The notes under the pieces were generated by a model that was not told the DNA's origin, did no database searches, and saw only the letters and a list, made by a program, of their open reading frames with translations. 64,000 nt of DNA from Actinacidiphila guanduensis (GTDB lineage Bacteria; Actinomycetota; Actinomycetes; Streptomycetales; Streptomycetaceae): positions 248,001 to 312,000 of the forward strand of contig NZ_FNIE01000009.1 of assembly GCF_900103985.1 (NCBI RefSeq), read 5' to 3'. This document shows, piece by piece, positions 45,646 through 54,841 of this stretch (position 1 is its first letter; the number at the start of each line of letters is the position of its first letter). A program made the position numbers and the translations under genes.

Positions 45646-47226
45646 GTGTCATCAGCGACCCCAGCCGACCCCCAGACCGTCCTCGTCGTCGACTTCGGCG
45701 CGCAGTACGCCCAGCTCATCGCGCGCCGCGTGCGCGAGGCCCGGGTCTACAGCGAGATCGTGCCCTCCACGACACCGGTGGCCGAGATCCTCGCCCGCCG
45801 CCCCGCCGCGATCATCCTCTCCGGCGGCCCCTCCTCGGTGTACGAGCCGGGCGCCCCCACCCTGGAGCGGGAGATCTTCGAGGCCGGCGTGCCCGTCTTC
45901 GGCATGTGCTACGGCTTCCAGCTGATGGCCACCGCGCTGGGCGGCACCGTGGACAACACCGGCGCCCGCGAGTACGGCCGCACCGAGCTGACCGTCTCCC
46001 GGCCCGGCTCCACCCTCTTCGAGGGCACCCCCGCCGAGCAGTCGGTGTGGATGTCCCACGGCGACGCCTGCTCGGCCGCGCCCGAGGGCTTCGTCGTCAC
46101 CGCCTCGACCGACGTTGTGCCGGTGGCCGCCTTCGAGGACGACGCCCGGCGGCTGTACGGCGTGCAGTACCACCCCGAGGTCATGCACACCGTGCACGGC
46201 CAGCAGATCCTGGAGCACTTCCTCTACCGCGGCGCGGGCCTTGAGCCCACCTGGACCACCTCGGGCGTCGTGGAGGAGCAGATCGCGCTCGTGCGCGCCC
46301 AGGTCGGCGACCGGCGGGCGATCTGCGGGCTGTCCGGCGGCGTGGACTCCGCGGTCGCCGCCGCCCTCGTGCAGCGCGCCATCGGCGACCGGCTGACCTG
46401 CGTCTACGTCGACCACGGCCTGATGCGCAAGGGCGAGACCGAGCAGGTCGAGAAGGACTTCGTGGCCGCCACCGGGGTCAAGCTGAAGGTCGTGGACGCG
46501 AGCGAGCGGTTCCTCGCGGCGCTGGAAGGGGTCTCCGACCCCGAGCAGAAGCGCAAGATCATCGGCCGCGAGTTCATCCGGGTCTTCGAGCAGGCGCAGG
46601 CCGAGATCATCGCCGAGGCGCCGGGCGACCAGCCGGTGGAGTTCCTGGTCCAGGGCACCCTCTACCCGGACGTGGTGGAGTCCGGCGGCGGCACCGGCAC
46701 CGCCAACATCAAGTCGCACCACAACGTCGGCGGCCTCCCCGAGGACCTGCAGTTCCAGCTCGTCGAGCCGCTGCGCAAGCTCTTCAAGGACGAGGTCCGG
46801 ATGGTCGGCCAGGAGCTGGGGCTGCCCGAGGAGATCGTCCAGCGGCAGCCGTTCCCCGGCCCGGGCCTGGGCATCCGGATCGTCGGCGAGGTCACCCGCG
46901 AGCGGCTCGACCTGCTGCGCGAGGCCGACGCCATCGCCCGCGAGGAGCTGACCGCGGCCGGCCTGGACCGCGAGATCTGGCAGTGCCCGGTGGTGCTGCT
47001 CGCCGACGTCCGCTCGGTCGGCGTCCAGGGCGACGGCCGCACGTACGGCCACCCCGTGGTGCTGCGCCCGGTGTCCTCCGAGGACGCCATGACCGCCGAC
47101 TGGTCCCGGCTGCCCTACGACGTGCTCGCCCGCATCTCCACCCGGATCACCAACGAGGTCAAGGACGTCAACCGGGTCGTGCTCGACGTCACGAGCAAGC
47201 CGCCGGGCACCATCGAGTGGGAGTGA
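45646..47226 (+). CDS. guaA: GMP synthase (glutamine-hydrolysing)
   Basis: 526-aa GuaA converting XMP to GMP. The class I glutamine amidotransferase half (1-205) has Cys88 in GMCYGFQ and the His-Glu pair in QYHPEVMH. The synthetase half has the PP-loop [13 protein letters not shown] and the C-terminal dimerisation domain ending [20 protein letters not shown] at 45646 with GGAAGG about six bases upstream. With guaB and guaB3 it completes GMP synthesis in this window. Confidence 0.98.
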   Translation: MSSATPADPQTVLVVDFGAQYAQLIARRVREARVYSEIVPSTTPVAEILARRPAAIILSGGPSSVYEPGAPTLEREIFEAGVPVFGMCYGFQLMATALGGTVDNTGAREYGRTELTVSRPGSTLFEGTPAEQSVWMSHGDACSAAPEGFVVTASTDVVPVAAFEDDARRLYGVQYHPEVMHTVHGQQILEHFLYRGAGLEPTWTTSGVVEEQIALVRAQVGDRRAICGLSGGVDSAVAAALVQRAIGDRLTCVYVDHGLMRKGETEQVEKDFVAATGVKLKVVDASERFLAALEGVSDPEQKRKIIGREFIRVFEQAQAEIIAEAPGDQPVEFLVQGTLYPDVVESGGGTGTANIKSHHNVGGLPEDLQFQLVEPLRKLFKDEVRMVGQELGLPEEIVQRQPFPGPGLGIRIVGEVTRERLDLLREADAIAREELTAAGLDREIWQCPVVLLADVRSVGVQGDGRTYGHPVVLRPVSSEDAMTADWSRLPYDVLARISTRITNEVKDVNRVVLDVTSKPPGTIEWE

Positions 47227-47461
47227 CGGGCCCGCGCCCCGGGCCACCGGGCGGGTCCTGAGCCACTGGGGCGCCGCTCTCGTGCCGCGTCGTGCCGTCC
47301 TCGCGCCGATCCGGTGCCGTTTTCCTGCCGCCACATCCGTCGCCCGCGCGTTGAGTCACAGCGCGCGGGTGTACGTATGACCCGGTGACGCCGCCCCGCG
47401 GAGGACCCTCCGGCCCTCCTGCCCACCCCATCGACGGGGGCGGCGGGAGAGGCAGGAGACC

Positions 47462-48037
47462 ATGCTCGACGTGGCACGGGAGACCGCACGCCGCTACGCG
47501 CTGCTGCCGTTGCGGATCTTCCTCGGCGTGACCTTCACCTACGCCGGGATCGACAAGCTGACCAGCAGCACCTTCTTCACCGACTCCGCCAACGGCTCCC
47601 TGGTGCAGACGATGCACGGGGTGCGCGACTCGGCGGCCGTGCCGGCACTGGTCGACCTCGCGCTCAAGGCGCCGCACGGCTTCGGCTACGCCATCGCGCT
47701 CGGCGAACTCGCCGTGGGCCTCGGTGTGCTCTTCGGACTGCTCGGCCGGCTCGCCGCGCTCGGCGGCGCCCTGATCTCGCTCAGCCTGTGGCTGACCGTC
47801 AGCTGGGCGACCACGCCCTACTACTACGGCAACGACCTCGCCTACCTGATGGCGTGGCTGCCGCTGGTGCTCGCCGGCACGCCCTACCTGTCGCTGGACC
47901 GGCTGATCAAGCAGCGCCGCACGGGCGGCCCGGCCGGGCAGCTGCCGGCCACCGACGGCCCCGCGGTCGCTCCGCAGCGCGCTACGTCCGCCGACGCCGC
48001 CGCAGGCGGCCCCGTACGATCCGCACCGCCTGCGTGA
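47462..48037 (+). CDS. DoxX family membrane protein
   Basis: 191 aa with four hydrophobic segments typical of DoxX (LRIFLGVTFTYAGIDKL, YAIALGELAVGLGVLFGLLG, ALGGALISLSLWLTVSW, LAYLMAWLPLVLAGTPYLSL). The C-terminal 40 residues are polar. Actinobacterial DoxX proteins have been tied to redox homeostasis; the role here is not known. ATG at 47462 with AGGAG upstream. Its last 56 bases overlap the 3' end of a convergent small membrane-protein gene. Confidence 0.82.
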   Translation: MLDVARETARRYALLPLRIFLGVTFTYAGIDKLTSSTFFTDSANGSLVQTMHGVRDSAAVPALVDLALKAPHGFGYAIALGELAVGLGVLFGLLGRLAALGGALISLSLWLTVSWATTPYYYGNDLAYLMAWLPLVLAGTPYLSLDRLIKQRRTGGPAGQLPATDGPAVAPQRATSADAAAGGPVRSAPPA

Positions 48038-48206
48038 CCAGCGCCGTCACCGCCGCCAGGGCCAGGCCCGAGACGACGATCGGCACGGTCTCGCGCGGCC
48101 GGGACAGGTCCCACACCCCGGACGCGTCCAGCAGGAAGAAGACGGCCAGCGTGATCAGCACCAGGCCCATCACCAGGGCCGCGGGCTCGAAGCGGTGCCG
48201 CCTCAC
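47982..48206 (-). CDS. Small two-helix membrane protein (74 aa)
   Basis: GTG at 48206 overlaps the stop of the upstream PspC gene (GTGA), so it is translationally coupled. The product has two hydrophobic segments (ALVMGLVLITLAVFFLLDA and IVVSGLALAAVTALVTQAV) and a very basic end (RGRLRRRRR). Function unknown; probably part of the PspC membrane-stress unit. Its 3' end overlaps convergent DoxX. Confidence 0.75.
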   Translation of the reverse strand: MRRHRFEPAALVMGLVLITLAVFFLLDASGVWDLSRPRETVPIVVSGLALAAVTALVTQAVRIVRGRLRRRRRT

Positions 48207-49528
48207 CGGACCACCTCCAGCTGTCCCGCGCCCACGCTGACATCGAGGTCCACGGTGCCGGTGGACGCCACGCCCGCGGCCGGCCCGTAGCCCAGCACCC
48301 GGTGCCGCACATTGCGCACCCGGTACCCCCTGTGCTCCGTGCCGGGCAGGACGACCCGGCCGGCGCCCACGCTGTAGACCAGGCGCACGGTCGCGTCGCG
48401 GGGCAGCAGCACCTCGGCCTCTCCCGCGCCGACCTTCAGCCGCGTGCGGACGGTGGCACCGTCCAGCCGCAGCGCCCGCAGGTCCAGCCGGCCGGTGCCG
48501 GCCCCCCGCTCGTAGGAGCCCCGCACGGCGGCCGCGTCCTGCGGGCGCCACCGGGTCGTGCCCAGGCCCTGGCCGGCGCGGGGCAGCGCGGCCGCCGCGA
48601 TCAGGCCGGCGAGCACCACCAGCGACCAGAAGACGGTGCCGCCGCGGGTCCGGCCCGCCACCGACGCCACCACGAAGGCACAGCCCAGCACGGCGAGCGC
48701 GGCGGCCAGGCCGGTCTCGATGCTCACCCCGGACGGCCGGTGCGGCCAGGAAAGACCGGTGCCGAGGGCGGCTGCCGCCACCGTGAGGACGAACACCACC
48801 AGGCCGAACAGCCAGGAGGAGTGCTCCCGGCGCACCTCCCGCCGGCGCTGCCGCCAGGCCTGGCGGTCCTCCGCCTCGTAGGGACCGTCGTCGGGCCCCC
48901 ACAGGTAGGCCGGCTCCTTCGTCAGCGGCTCGCGCCACCACGACGGGGTGGTGCCGGGCCCGGGCGGGGCCTGCGCCTCCGGCGGCGCCTCGGCGGCGGG
49001 GCGGGCACCGGCCGGCGCCGCCTCGCCCCCGGCCTGGGCCCGGCCGCGCTGCTGCGACCAGTACACGGCGGCGGCCGTCGCGAACAGCAGCAGCAGCGAG
49101 AACGCCTGGTTGGCGCCGTCGCCCAGCATCGAGGCGTACAGGCCGCAGCCGACCAGCGCCATCAGCACCGCGGTCAGCGGCGCCCCCTCGATCCGGCCCG
49201 ACAGCAGCCGGTGCGCCTCGCTCTCCTCCTCGCCCTCCTGCGGGACGACCAGCCAGCCCAGCCCGTAGAGGATCAGGCCGATGCCGCCGGTCAGCGAGAG
49301 CAGCACCAGCACGATGCGGAAGATCACCGGATCGACGTCGAAGTAGCGGCCGGCGCCGTGGCACACCCCCGCCAGCACCCGGCCGCCGCCCTCGCGGCCG
49401 CGGCGCAGCCGCGGGCGGTCCGGCGCCTCGCCGTCCGCCCGCGGCTCCCGCTCGTCGCAGGGCGCGGCCCGGGTGGTGCCGCCGCCTGCGGGGCGGGCGC
49501 GGGTGTGCTCGTCCGTCATGAGGACCAT
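48203..49528 (-). CDS. PspC domain membrane protein
   Basis: 441 aa. PspC domain near 45-110 (RVLAGVCHGAGRYFDVDPVIFRIVLVLLSLTGGIGLILYGLGWLVVP), then several TM segments and a C-terminal beta-rich domain (LKVGAGEAEVLLPRDATVRLVYSVGAGRVVLPG, VDLDVSVGAGQLEVV) resembling the LiaF/toastrack fold. Such proteins sense envelope stress. ATG at 49528 is preferred because GGGGAGG lies five bases upstream. It is divergent from a PspC-histidine kinase and overlaps the next small gene. Confidence 0.85.
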   Translation of the reverse strand: MVLMTDEHTRARPAGGGTTRAAPCDEREPRADGEAPDRPRLRRGREGGGRVLAGVCHGAGRYFDVDPVIFRIVLVLLSLTGGIGLILYGLGWLVVPQEGEEESEAHRLLSGRIEGAPLTAVLMALVGCGLYASMLGDGANQAFSLLLLFATAAAVYWSQQRGRAQAGGEAAPAGARPAAEAPPEAQAPPGPGTTPSWWREPLTKEPAYLWGPDDGPYEAEDRQAWRQRRREVRREHSSWLFGLVVFVLTVAAAALGTGLSWPHRPSGVSIETGLAAALAVLGCAFVVASVAGRTRGGTVFWSLVVLAGLIAAAALPRAGQGLGTTRWRPQDAAAVRGSYERGAGTGRLDLRALRLDGATVRTRLKVGAGEAEVLLPRDATVRLVYSVGAGRVVLPGTEHRGYRVRNVRHRVLGYGPAAGVASTGTVDLDVSVGAGQLEVVR

Positions 49529-49654
49529 GGTGGCCTCCCCGGCGCCCCCGTGGGAGCCCGGGGACCCTGGTACGACCCTGATCCGCGCCCCGGGCGTCCC
49601 CTGGGGGTCCGACCCTGATGACCTATACCGCGGCGCTGTGTGACGATCGGGGGT

Positions 49655-50956
49655 ATGCCAGCCAGCAACCCGGCCCAGGGGCCCTCCGGCCCGGTGTCCG
49701 GCGCGTCCTTCCTCACCGCGCCCGACCCGGCGGAGTCCGGCGTGCGCAAGCTGTACCGCAGCTCCGAGGGACGGATGGTGGGCGGGGTGGCGCGCGGCCT
49801 GGCCGGGCACCTCGGGCTGCCGGTGCTGTGGGTGCGCGCGCTCTTCCTGGTGCTGGCCGCCTTCAACGGCATCGGGGTGCTGCTCTACGCCGTCTTCTGG
49901 TTCTTCGTGCCGCTGGGCGTGGGCGGTGTCGCCGAGGCGAAGGAGCCGCGCGACGCCCGCTCCTGGCTGGCCGGCCGGCGCCCGGACAAGGGCCAGATCA
50001 TCGCGCTGGTCGCGCTCGCCGCCGGCACCGGGCTGCTGGTGGACAACCTCAACCTCGGCGCCGCCAACCGCGCGGTGTGGCCGCTGCTGGTGATCGCGCT
50101 CGGGGTCGCCCTGGTGTGGCGGCAGGCGGACAACGCCCGCAAGGCCCGCTGGGTGGAGATGAGCCACGGCAAGCGGTTCTGGCCGCTGGTGCGGGCCGCG
50201 GGCGGGGTGGCGCTGGTGGTGGCCGGTGTCACCGGCTTCATCGTGGTGCGCGGGTCGGGCAGCCACCTCGGCGGAGTGCTGCAGGCCGCGCTCGCCGTCC
50301 TGGTCGGCGTCGCCCTGATCGCCGGGCCCTACCTGGTGCGCATGGCGCAGGACCTGTCGGACGAGCGGCTGATGCGCATCCGCGCCCAGGAACGGGCGGA
50401 GGTGGCCGCCCACGTGCACGACAGCGTGCTGCACACCCTCACCCTGATTCAGCGCAACGCCGAGGACCCGCGCGAGGTCGCCCGGCTCGCCCGGGCCCAG
50501 GAACGCGAGCTGCGGGCCTGGCTCTACCGCCCCGAGGGCACCGGCCGCGACGACGAGCCGAGCACGCTCGCCGACGCCGTGCGGGCGGCGGCCGCCGAGG
50601 TCGAGGACGCCCACGGGGTGCCGGTGGAGGTGGTGTGCGTGGGCGACTGCCCGCTGGACGAGCGGCTGGCGGCGCAGATGCAGGCCGCGCGCGAGGCCAT
50701 GGTCAACGCGGCCAAGTACGGTGGCAGCGGCGGGCCGGTCCAGGTCTACGCCGAGGTCGAGGAGGACAAGGTCTTCGTCTCCGTGCGCGACCACGGCCCC
50801 GGCTTCGACCTCGACCAGGTTCCCGAGGACCGGATGGGCGTACGACAATCGATCATCGGACGGATGCGGCGCAACGGCGGCGAGGCACGGCTGCGGGCCG
50901 CGCCCGGCGGCGGCACGGAGGTCGAACTCGAGATGGAGAGGGTGGCGGCGGCATGA
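49655..50956 (+). CDS. PspC-domain sensor histidine kinase
   Basis: 433 aa. An N-terminal PspC domain (RMVGGVARGLAGHLGLPVLWVRALFLVLAAFNGIGVLLYAV), further TM helices to about 230, then a NarL/DesK-type kinase core: H-box AAHVHDSVLHTLTLIQRN (His255), N-box AMVNAAKYG and G-boxes DHGPGFDLD and APGGGTEVELE. It is predicted to phosphorylate the response regulator encoded immediately downstream (ATGA overlap). The neighbouring divergent PspC gene suggests a joint envelope-stress circuit. Confidence 0.9.
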   Translation: MPASNPAQGPSGPVSGASFLTAPDPAESGVRKLYRSSEGRMVGGVARGLAGHLGLPVLWVRALFLVLAAFNGIGVLLYAVFWFFVPLGVGGVAEAKEPRDARSWLAGRRPDKGQIIALVALAAGTGLLVDNLNLGAANRAVWPLLVIALGVALVWRQADNARKARWVEMSHGKRFWPLVRAAGGVALVVAGVTGFIVVRGSGSHLGGVLQAALAVLVGVALIAGPYLVRMAQDLSDERLMRIRAQERAEVAAHVHDSVLHTLTLIQRNAEDPREVARLARAQERELRAWLYRPEGTGRDDEPSTLADAVRAAAAEVEDAHGVPVEVVCVGDCPLDERLAAQMQAAREAMVNAAKYGGSGGPVQVYAEVEEDKVFVSVRDHGPGFDLDQVPEDRMGVRQSIIGRMRRNGGEARLRAAPGGGTEVELEMERVAAA

Positions 50957-51669
50957 GCGAGCCCATGGGGCCCACGGGGTCCACGGGGGCGGAGCCCGCG
51001 CAGGAGGCACGCCGGGTGCGGGTGGTGCTCGTCGACGACCACCGGATGTTCCGCACCGGGGTGCAGGCCGAGATCGGCGCCACCGCCGAGACCGGCGTGG
51101 AGGTCGTCGGCGAGGCGGCCGACGTCGACCAGGCGGTCGCCGTCGTCACCGCCACCCGGCCCGAGGTGGTGCTGCTCGACGTCCACCTGCCCGGCGGCGG
51201 TGGGGTCGAGGTGCTGCGCCGGTGCGCGGCCCTGTCGGCCGACCCCGACCACCCGGTGCGCTTCCTGGCCCTGTCGGTCTCCGACGCGGCCGAGGACGTC
51301 ATCGGCGTGATCCGCGGCGGCGCCCGCGGCTACGTCACCAAGACCATCACCGGGCCCGACCTGGTGGACTCCATCTTCCGGGTGCGCGACGGCGACGCGG
51401 TCTTCTCGCCCCGGCTGGCCGGCTTCGTGCTGGACGCCTTCGCCTCCACCGACGCGCCGCCCGTGGACGAGGACCTGGATCGCCTCACCCAGCGCGAGCG
51501 CGAGGTGCTGCGGCTGATCGCGCGCGGCTACGCGTACAAGGAGATCGCCAAGCAGCTGTTCATCTCCGTCAAGACGGTGGAGTCCCACGTCTCGGCGGTG
51601 CTGCGCAAGCTGCAGCTGTCCAACCGGCACGAGCTGACCCGGTGGGCGACGGCCCGCCGGCTGGTGTGA
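50953..51669 (+). CDS. LuxR/NarL-family response regulator
   Basis: 238 aa: receiver domain with VVLVDDHRMFRTG and phospho-acceptor Asp76 in VVLLDVHLPGGGG, then the helix-turn-helix (LTQREREVLRLIARGYAYKEIAKQLFISVKTVESHVSAVLRKL). It overlaps the PspC kinase stop by four bases and is its obvious partner. Likely targets are the two divergent pspC units, by analogy with LiaRS-like systems. Confidence 0.93.
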   Translation: MSEPMGPTGSTGAEPAQEARRVRVVLVDDHRMFRTGVQAEIGATAETGVEVVGEAADVDQAVAVVTATRPEVVLLDVHLPGGGGVEVLRRCAALSADPDHPVRFLALSVSDAAEDVIGVIRGGARGYVTKTITGPDLVDSIFRVRDGDAVFSPRLAGFVLDAFASTDAPPVDEDLDRLTQREREVLRLIARGYAYKEIAKQLFISVKTVESHVSAVLRKLQLSNRHELTRWATARRLV

Positions 51670-51754
51670 CGGCTGCCGACGGTTGCCGTCGCCGACCGCC
51701 CGGCAGTTGCTGCTCGTTGCCGCTGATCGCCGCCGGTTGCGAACGGCTGCCGCG

Positions 51755-52072
51755 TTACGCCTCGTCCTCGTCCGGCCAGAGCAGGGTGTAGTTCGGCACG
51801 CGGACCGCGCGCTGCTCCACAGGGGTGTCGATCGACTCCATCGGCACGCCGTCGGGGACCGGGCAGCGGCTCAGGTGGAGCCCGGTCAGGCACGTTCCGC
51901 ACCAGAAGGAGGCGTAGCCGACGCGGTCGGCGGGCAGCCCGCAGAACACCAGGTGCAGCCCGGCCGCGCCGCAGGACGGGCAGTGCACGTGGGGCGCCGG
52001 GTCGGGCAGTTCCTTCCAGCAGCGCTCGTAGGCGCTCATCCAGGCTCCCCAACTCGCTGTCAGGGCTTGCAT
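51755..52072 (-). CDS. Zinc-ribbon-type hypothetical protein (105 aa)
   Basis: Start at ATG 52072 with GGGAG eight bases upstream. Two CxxC pairs (VHCPSCGAAGLHLVFCG and SFWCGTCLTGLHLSRC) suggest a zinc ribbon; the N-terminus is helical (WGAWMSAYERCWKELPD) and the C-terminus acidic (LLWPDEDEA). I do not recognise a named family. It converges with the response regulator gene and is divergent from the transglutaminase-like gene. Confidence 0.7.
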   Translation of the reverse strand: MQALTASWGAWMSAYERCWKELPDPAPHVHCPSCGAAGLHLVFCGLPADRVGYASFWCGTCLTGLHLSRCPVPDGVPMESIDTPVEQRAVRVPNYTLLWPDEDEA

Positions 52073-52254
52073 CTTTGCATCTCCCGTCACCTCGGATTCC
52101 CGGGCGGTCGTCGAGACTACGCCTGTCCCGCGGCCCGGTGGGACCGGTGTCCGCAATCGTGACCCGGCAACGGGCACCGGCCGGGTCCGTTCCCTGGACA
52201 ACCCCGGTGGGTTTTGGCACGGTGAGGCGACCGAGCCGCAGGGGGTAACCAGCA

Positions 52255-53163
52255 ATGGCCGCACATGTCCTCGGCCGGGAGGCCGCCGCCTTCTACACCG
52301 CCCAGAGCACCGTCAGCGACCCCGGCGCCCTCGTCGGCTGGTACGCCGACCTGCCGCGCGACCCCGGCAAGCTGGCCCGGGTGGTCCGCGACGTGATGGT
52401 CCACCGGGTGGAGGGCGAGCAGTTCGGCATACCGATCCCCGAGGACCGGATGCACAACGACGCCGAGACCCGCTACGTCGACGACATCCTGCGGCTGCTC
52501 GTGGCGCGTGACGGCGCGCCCCTGGTCGAACCGCGGGCGTACGCCGACCGGTTCGTCGGGATCTGCCGGGACTTCACGCTGCTGCACGTCTCGCTGCTGC
52601 GGCACGTCGGGATACCGGCGCGGATGCGCTCGGGCTTCGCCGACTACTTCGGCGGCGACGGCTTCCACTACGACCACGTCGTCACCGAGTACTGGGACGA
52701 GCAGCGCGGCTGGCTGCTCGCCGACGCCCAGATCGCCGACCCCGAGCGCCACCCGCTGCCCTTCGACCCGGCCGACGTGCCGCGCGACAGGTTCCTCACC
52801 GCGGGCACGGCGTGGCGGGCGATCCGGGCCGGGGCGGCCGACCCGGACACCTTCGGGCTGCCGCTGCCGGACCAGCCGCTGGTCGGCCCCTGGTTCGTGG
52901 CCGGCAACATCCGGCTGGACCTGGCCGCCCTCAACAAGGTCGAGACCCTGCTGTGGGACGTGTGGGGGGTGGGCGCGCAGGGCGAGGGCGAGATGGCCGA
53001 CGAGGTGCGCGACCTGTACGACCGGGCCGCGCTCGTCACCGGTGACGACGTCCCCTTCGAGCGCGCCCGCGCCCTTTTCGCCGACCACGACGGCTTGCGC
53101 ACTCCGCCCACCGTCCTGTCGCTCGCCCCCTTCAACGGCCCGGTCCAGGTCACCCTGCGCTGA
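52255..53163 (+). CDS. Transglutaminase-like domain protein
   Basis: 302 aa, cytoplasmic (no signal peptide). The papain-like triad is visible: Cys104 in VGICRDFTLLHVSLLRHVGIPAR, His141 in HYDHVVTEYWD and Asp157 in WLLADAQI. Such proteins act as proteases, peptide N-glycanases or cross-linkers; the substrate is unknown. ATG at 52255 after a GGGGGT-containing leader. Confidence 0.85.
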   Translation: MAAHVLGREAAAFYTAQSTVSDPGALVGWYADLPRDPGKLARVVRDVMVHRVEGEQFGIPIPEDRMHNDAETRYVDDILRLLVARDGAPLVEPRAYADRFVGICRDFTLLHVSLLRHVGIPARMRSGFADYFGGDGFHYDHVVTEYWDEQRGWLLADAQIADPERHPLPFDPADVPRDRFLTAGTAWRAIRAGAADPDTFGLPLPDQPLVGPWFVAGNIRLDLAALNKVETLLWDVWGVGAQGEGEMADEVRDLYDRAALVTGDDVPFERARALFADHDGLRTPPTVLSLAPFNGPVQVTLR

Positions 53164-53214
53164 ACGGCCCCTCTGCGCAGGGGAGTTGGGCGCCGCCCGT
53201 ACCGGCCTTCGGGC

Positions 53215-54426
53215 TCAGACGGGCCGGGTGGCCCCCGCGAAGGGCATCTCGGAGATCGGCGCGATGCGCACCGCCGCGCCGGGGTGCGGGGCGTGGATCA
53301 TCCTGCCGTCGCCGATGTAGATGCCGACGTGGCTGATGCCGGAGTAGAAGAACACCAGGTCGCCCGGCCGCAGTTGGGACTCCGGCACCCGGGTGCCCGC
53401 GTTGATCTGGGTGTAGGTGGTGCGCGGCAGCGCGACGCCCGCCGCACGCCAGGCCGCCTGGGTCAGGCCCGAGCAGTCGTACGCGTTCGGGCCGGTGGCG
53501 CCCCAGACGTAGGGCAGGCCGAGGGCCCGGTAGGCGAAGGCGACGGCCTGGGCGGCCCGGCTCGACGGCGCCGGGAGGGTGCCGATCGGGGCGCGGGAGG
53601 TGCCGCGGTCGGCGGCGGGCACGGCGGTGGGGGCGGCCGGCCCGTCGGCGGACTCCACGGCCGCGCGCTGCGGCGGGGTGAGCCGGGCCAGCAGCTTCCG
53701 CGCCCGGCGCAACTTGTCCTGGACCGCCTTCTTGCGGTCGGCGAGCTGCGCCTGCGCGGCCTTCAGCGCGGCGAGCTTCGCGCCCGCCTGGGTCCGTGTC
53801 TGCTCGATGTCCCGCTTCTGCCCGGCGAGTTGCGCCAGCACCGCGCTCTGCCGCCCGCCCAACTGGTCGAGGGCGCCCACCTGCTGGAGGTAGGAGTCGG
53901 GGGAGGAGCTGAGGGCGAGCTGCAGTGCGGGGTCGAGGGTGCCGGAGCGGTACTGCGCGGCGGCGATCGTGCCCAGCTCGTCCCGGGTGGCGTTCATCCC
54001 CGCGGTCTTGCGGGCGAGTTCGTCCTGGAGGCGGGCCACGTCCTGCCGGGCGGTCTCGGCTTTCGCCTTGGCGCCGTCGTAGTCCTGGGTCGCCGCGTCG
54101 GCCTGCCGGTAGAGCGCCTCCACCTGGGCCTCCACGGCGGCCCGGCCCGGCTCCGGCTCGGCCTGGGCGCCTTCGCCCAGCAGGCTCACCGAAGCGGCGG
54201 AGGCGAGGGCGAGCGAGAGGGCCGCGCGGACGGGGGTGCGGGGGAGGCGGGGGGCGCGGTGGGCGCCGGGGGAGCGGGCGGGCCGCGGGGCGGGAGCCGC
54301 CGCCAGCGGCGTGACCTGCTCGGGGGACTGCGGCTCGGGGTGGGGCCGGTGCCGGTCCCGGTGGTGGGGGGGTTGCGGGTCACTCGGGGCCGCGGGTAAG
54401 GCGGCGCGGCGACTGTGCGAGGCCAT
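53215..54426 (-). CDS. Secreted NlpC/P60 peptidoglycan hydrolase 1
   Basis: 403 aa. The export signal (VRAALSLALASAASVSLLGEGAQA) is preceded by an unusually long Pro/His/Arg-rich region of about 65 residues, which may be a true extended n-region or mean translation starts later. Coiled-coil region about 95-235, then the NlpC/P60 D,L-endopeptidase: Cys in AYDCSGLTQAAW, His in GISHVGIYIG and HAPH. ATG at 54426 with GAGGAG upstream. First (3'-most) of three paralogues on this strand. Confidence 0.88.
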   Translation of the reverse strand: MASHSRRAALPAAPSDPQPPHHRDRHRPHPEPQSPEQVTPLAAAPAPRPARSPGAHRAPRLPRTPVRAALSLALASAASVSLLGEGAQAEPEPGRAAVEAQVEALYRQADAATQDYDGAKAKAETARQDVARLQDELARKTAGMNATRDELGTIAAAQYRSGTLDPALQLALSSSPDSYLQQVGALDQLGGRQSAVLAQLAGQKRDIEQTRTQAGAKLAALKAAQAQLADRKKAVQDKLRRARKLLARLTPPQRAAVESADGPAAPTAVPAADRGTSRAPIGTLPAPSSRAAQAVAFAYRALGLPYVWGATGPNAYDCSGLTQAAWRAAGVALPRTTYTQINAGTRVPESQLRPGDLVFFYSGISHVGIYIGDGRMIHAPHPGAAVRIAPISEMPFAGATRPV

Positions 54427-54841
54427 GCGGCCGTCACTCCTCAAGCGTTCGGTGTGCCGGGCGAAGGCCCGGCGGCGCCTGCACGGGGGAACACGGCGCC
54501 GCCGGACATCGGTGGGGGTGGCCGCGCCCCCGGGTCGCGGAGGCGGTGGGGCGGCCACCTGCGAGCGACGCTAGACCCGCGCGGGGGCTCCGCCCGGGCA
54601 GGTGACCGGGACTGGTCCCAATTCCGCGGGCCGCGACCGTTTCCGACCGCCGGGCGAGGCCGCGCGCCCGATTCCCTCCGCACCGCGACCGTACGGCCCG
54701 ACCGCGCACCGCGACCGGGCGCCTGGCGCGGCGCCCACGCACGTCGCCCGCCGGAGTCGTTGCTCCCCGGCGGGCGACGCGGGCGTGCCGTACGGGGCAG
54801 CCGCGGTGGATCAGGTGGTGCGGTCAGGAGTGAGTGGCGGC
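54427..54841 (-). other. Spacer between NlpC/P60 genes 1 and 2
   Basis: About 415 bases: the terminator of gene 2 (54742-54779), a possible -10 for gene 1 (TAGCGT on the minus strand near 54570) and a GC-rich leader with further stems. No gene and no recognisable riboswitch. Confidence 0.55.
54742..54779 (-). terminator. Terminator after NlpC/P60 gene 2
   Basis: CGTCGCCCGCCGG and CCGGCGGGCGACG form a 13-bp perfect stem with a 12-base loop, 63 bases past the stop codon. Confidence 0.8.

Noticed and set aside
53215-54426. NlpC/P60 gene 1 as a pseudogene because of its odd N-terminus
   Set aside because: Signal peptide, coiled coil and catalytic residues are all intact; only the start codon choice is uncertain.
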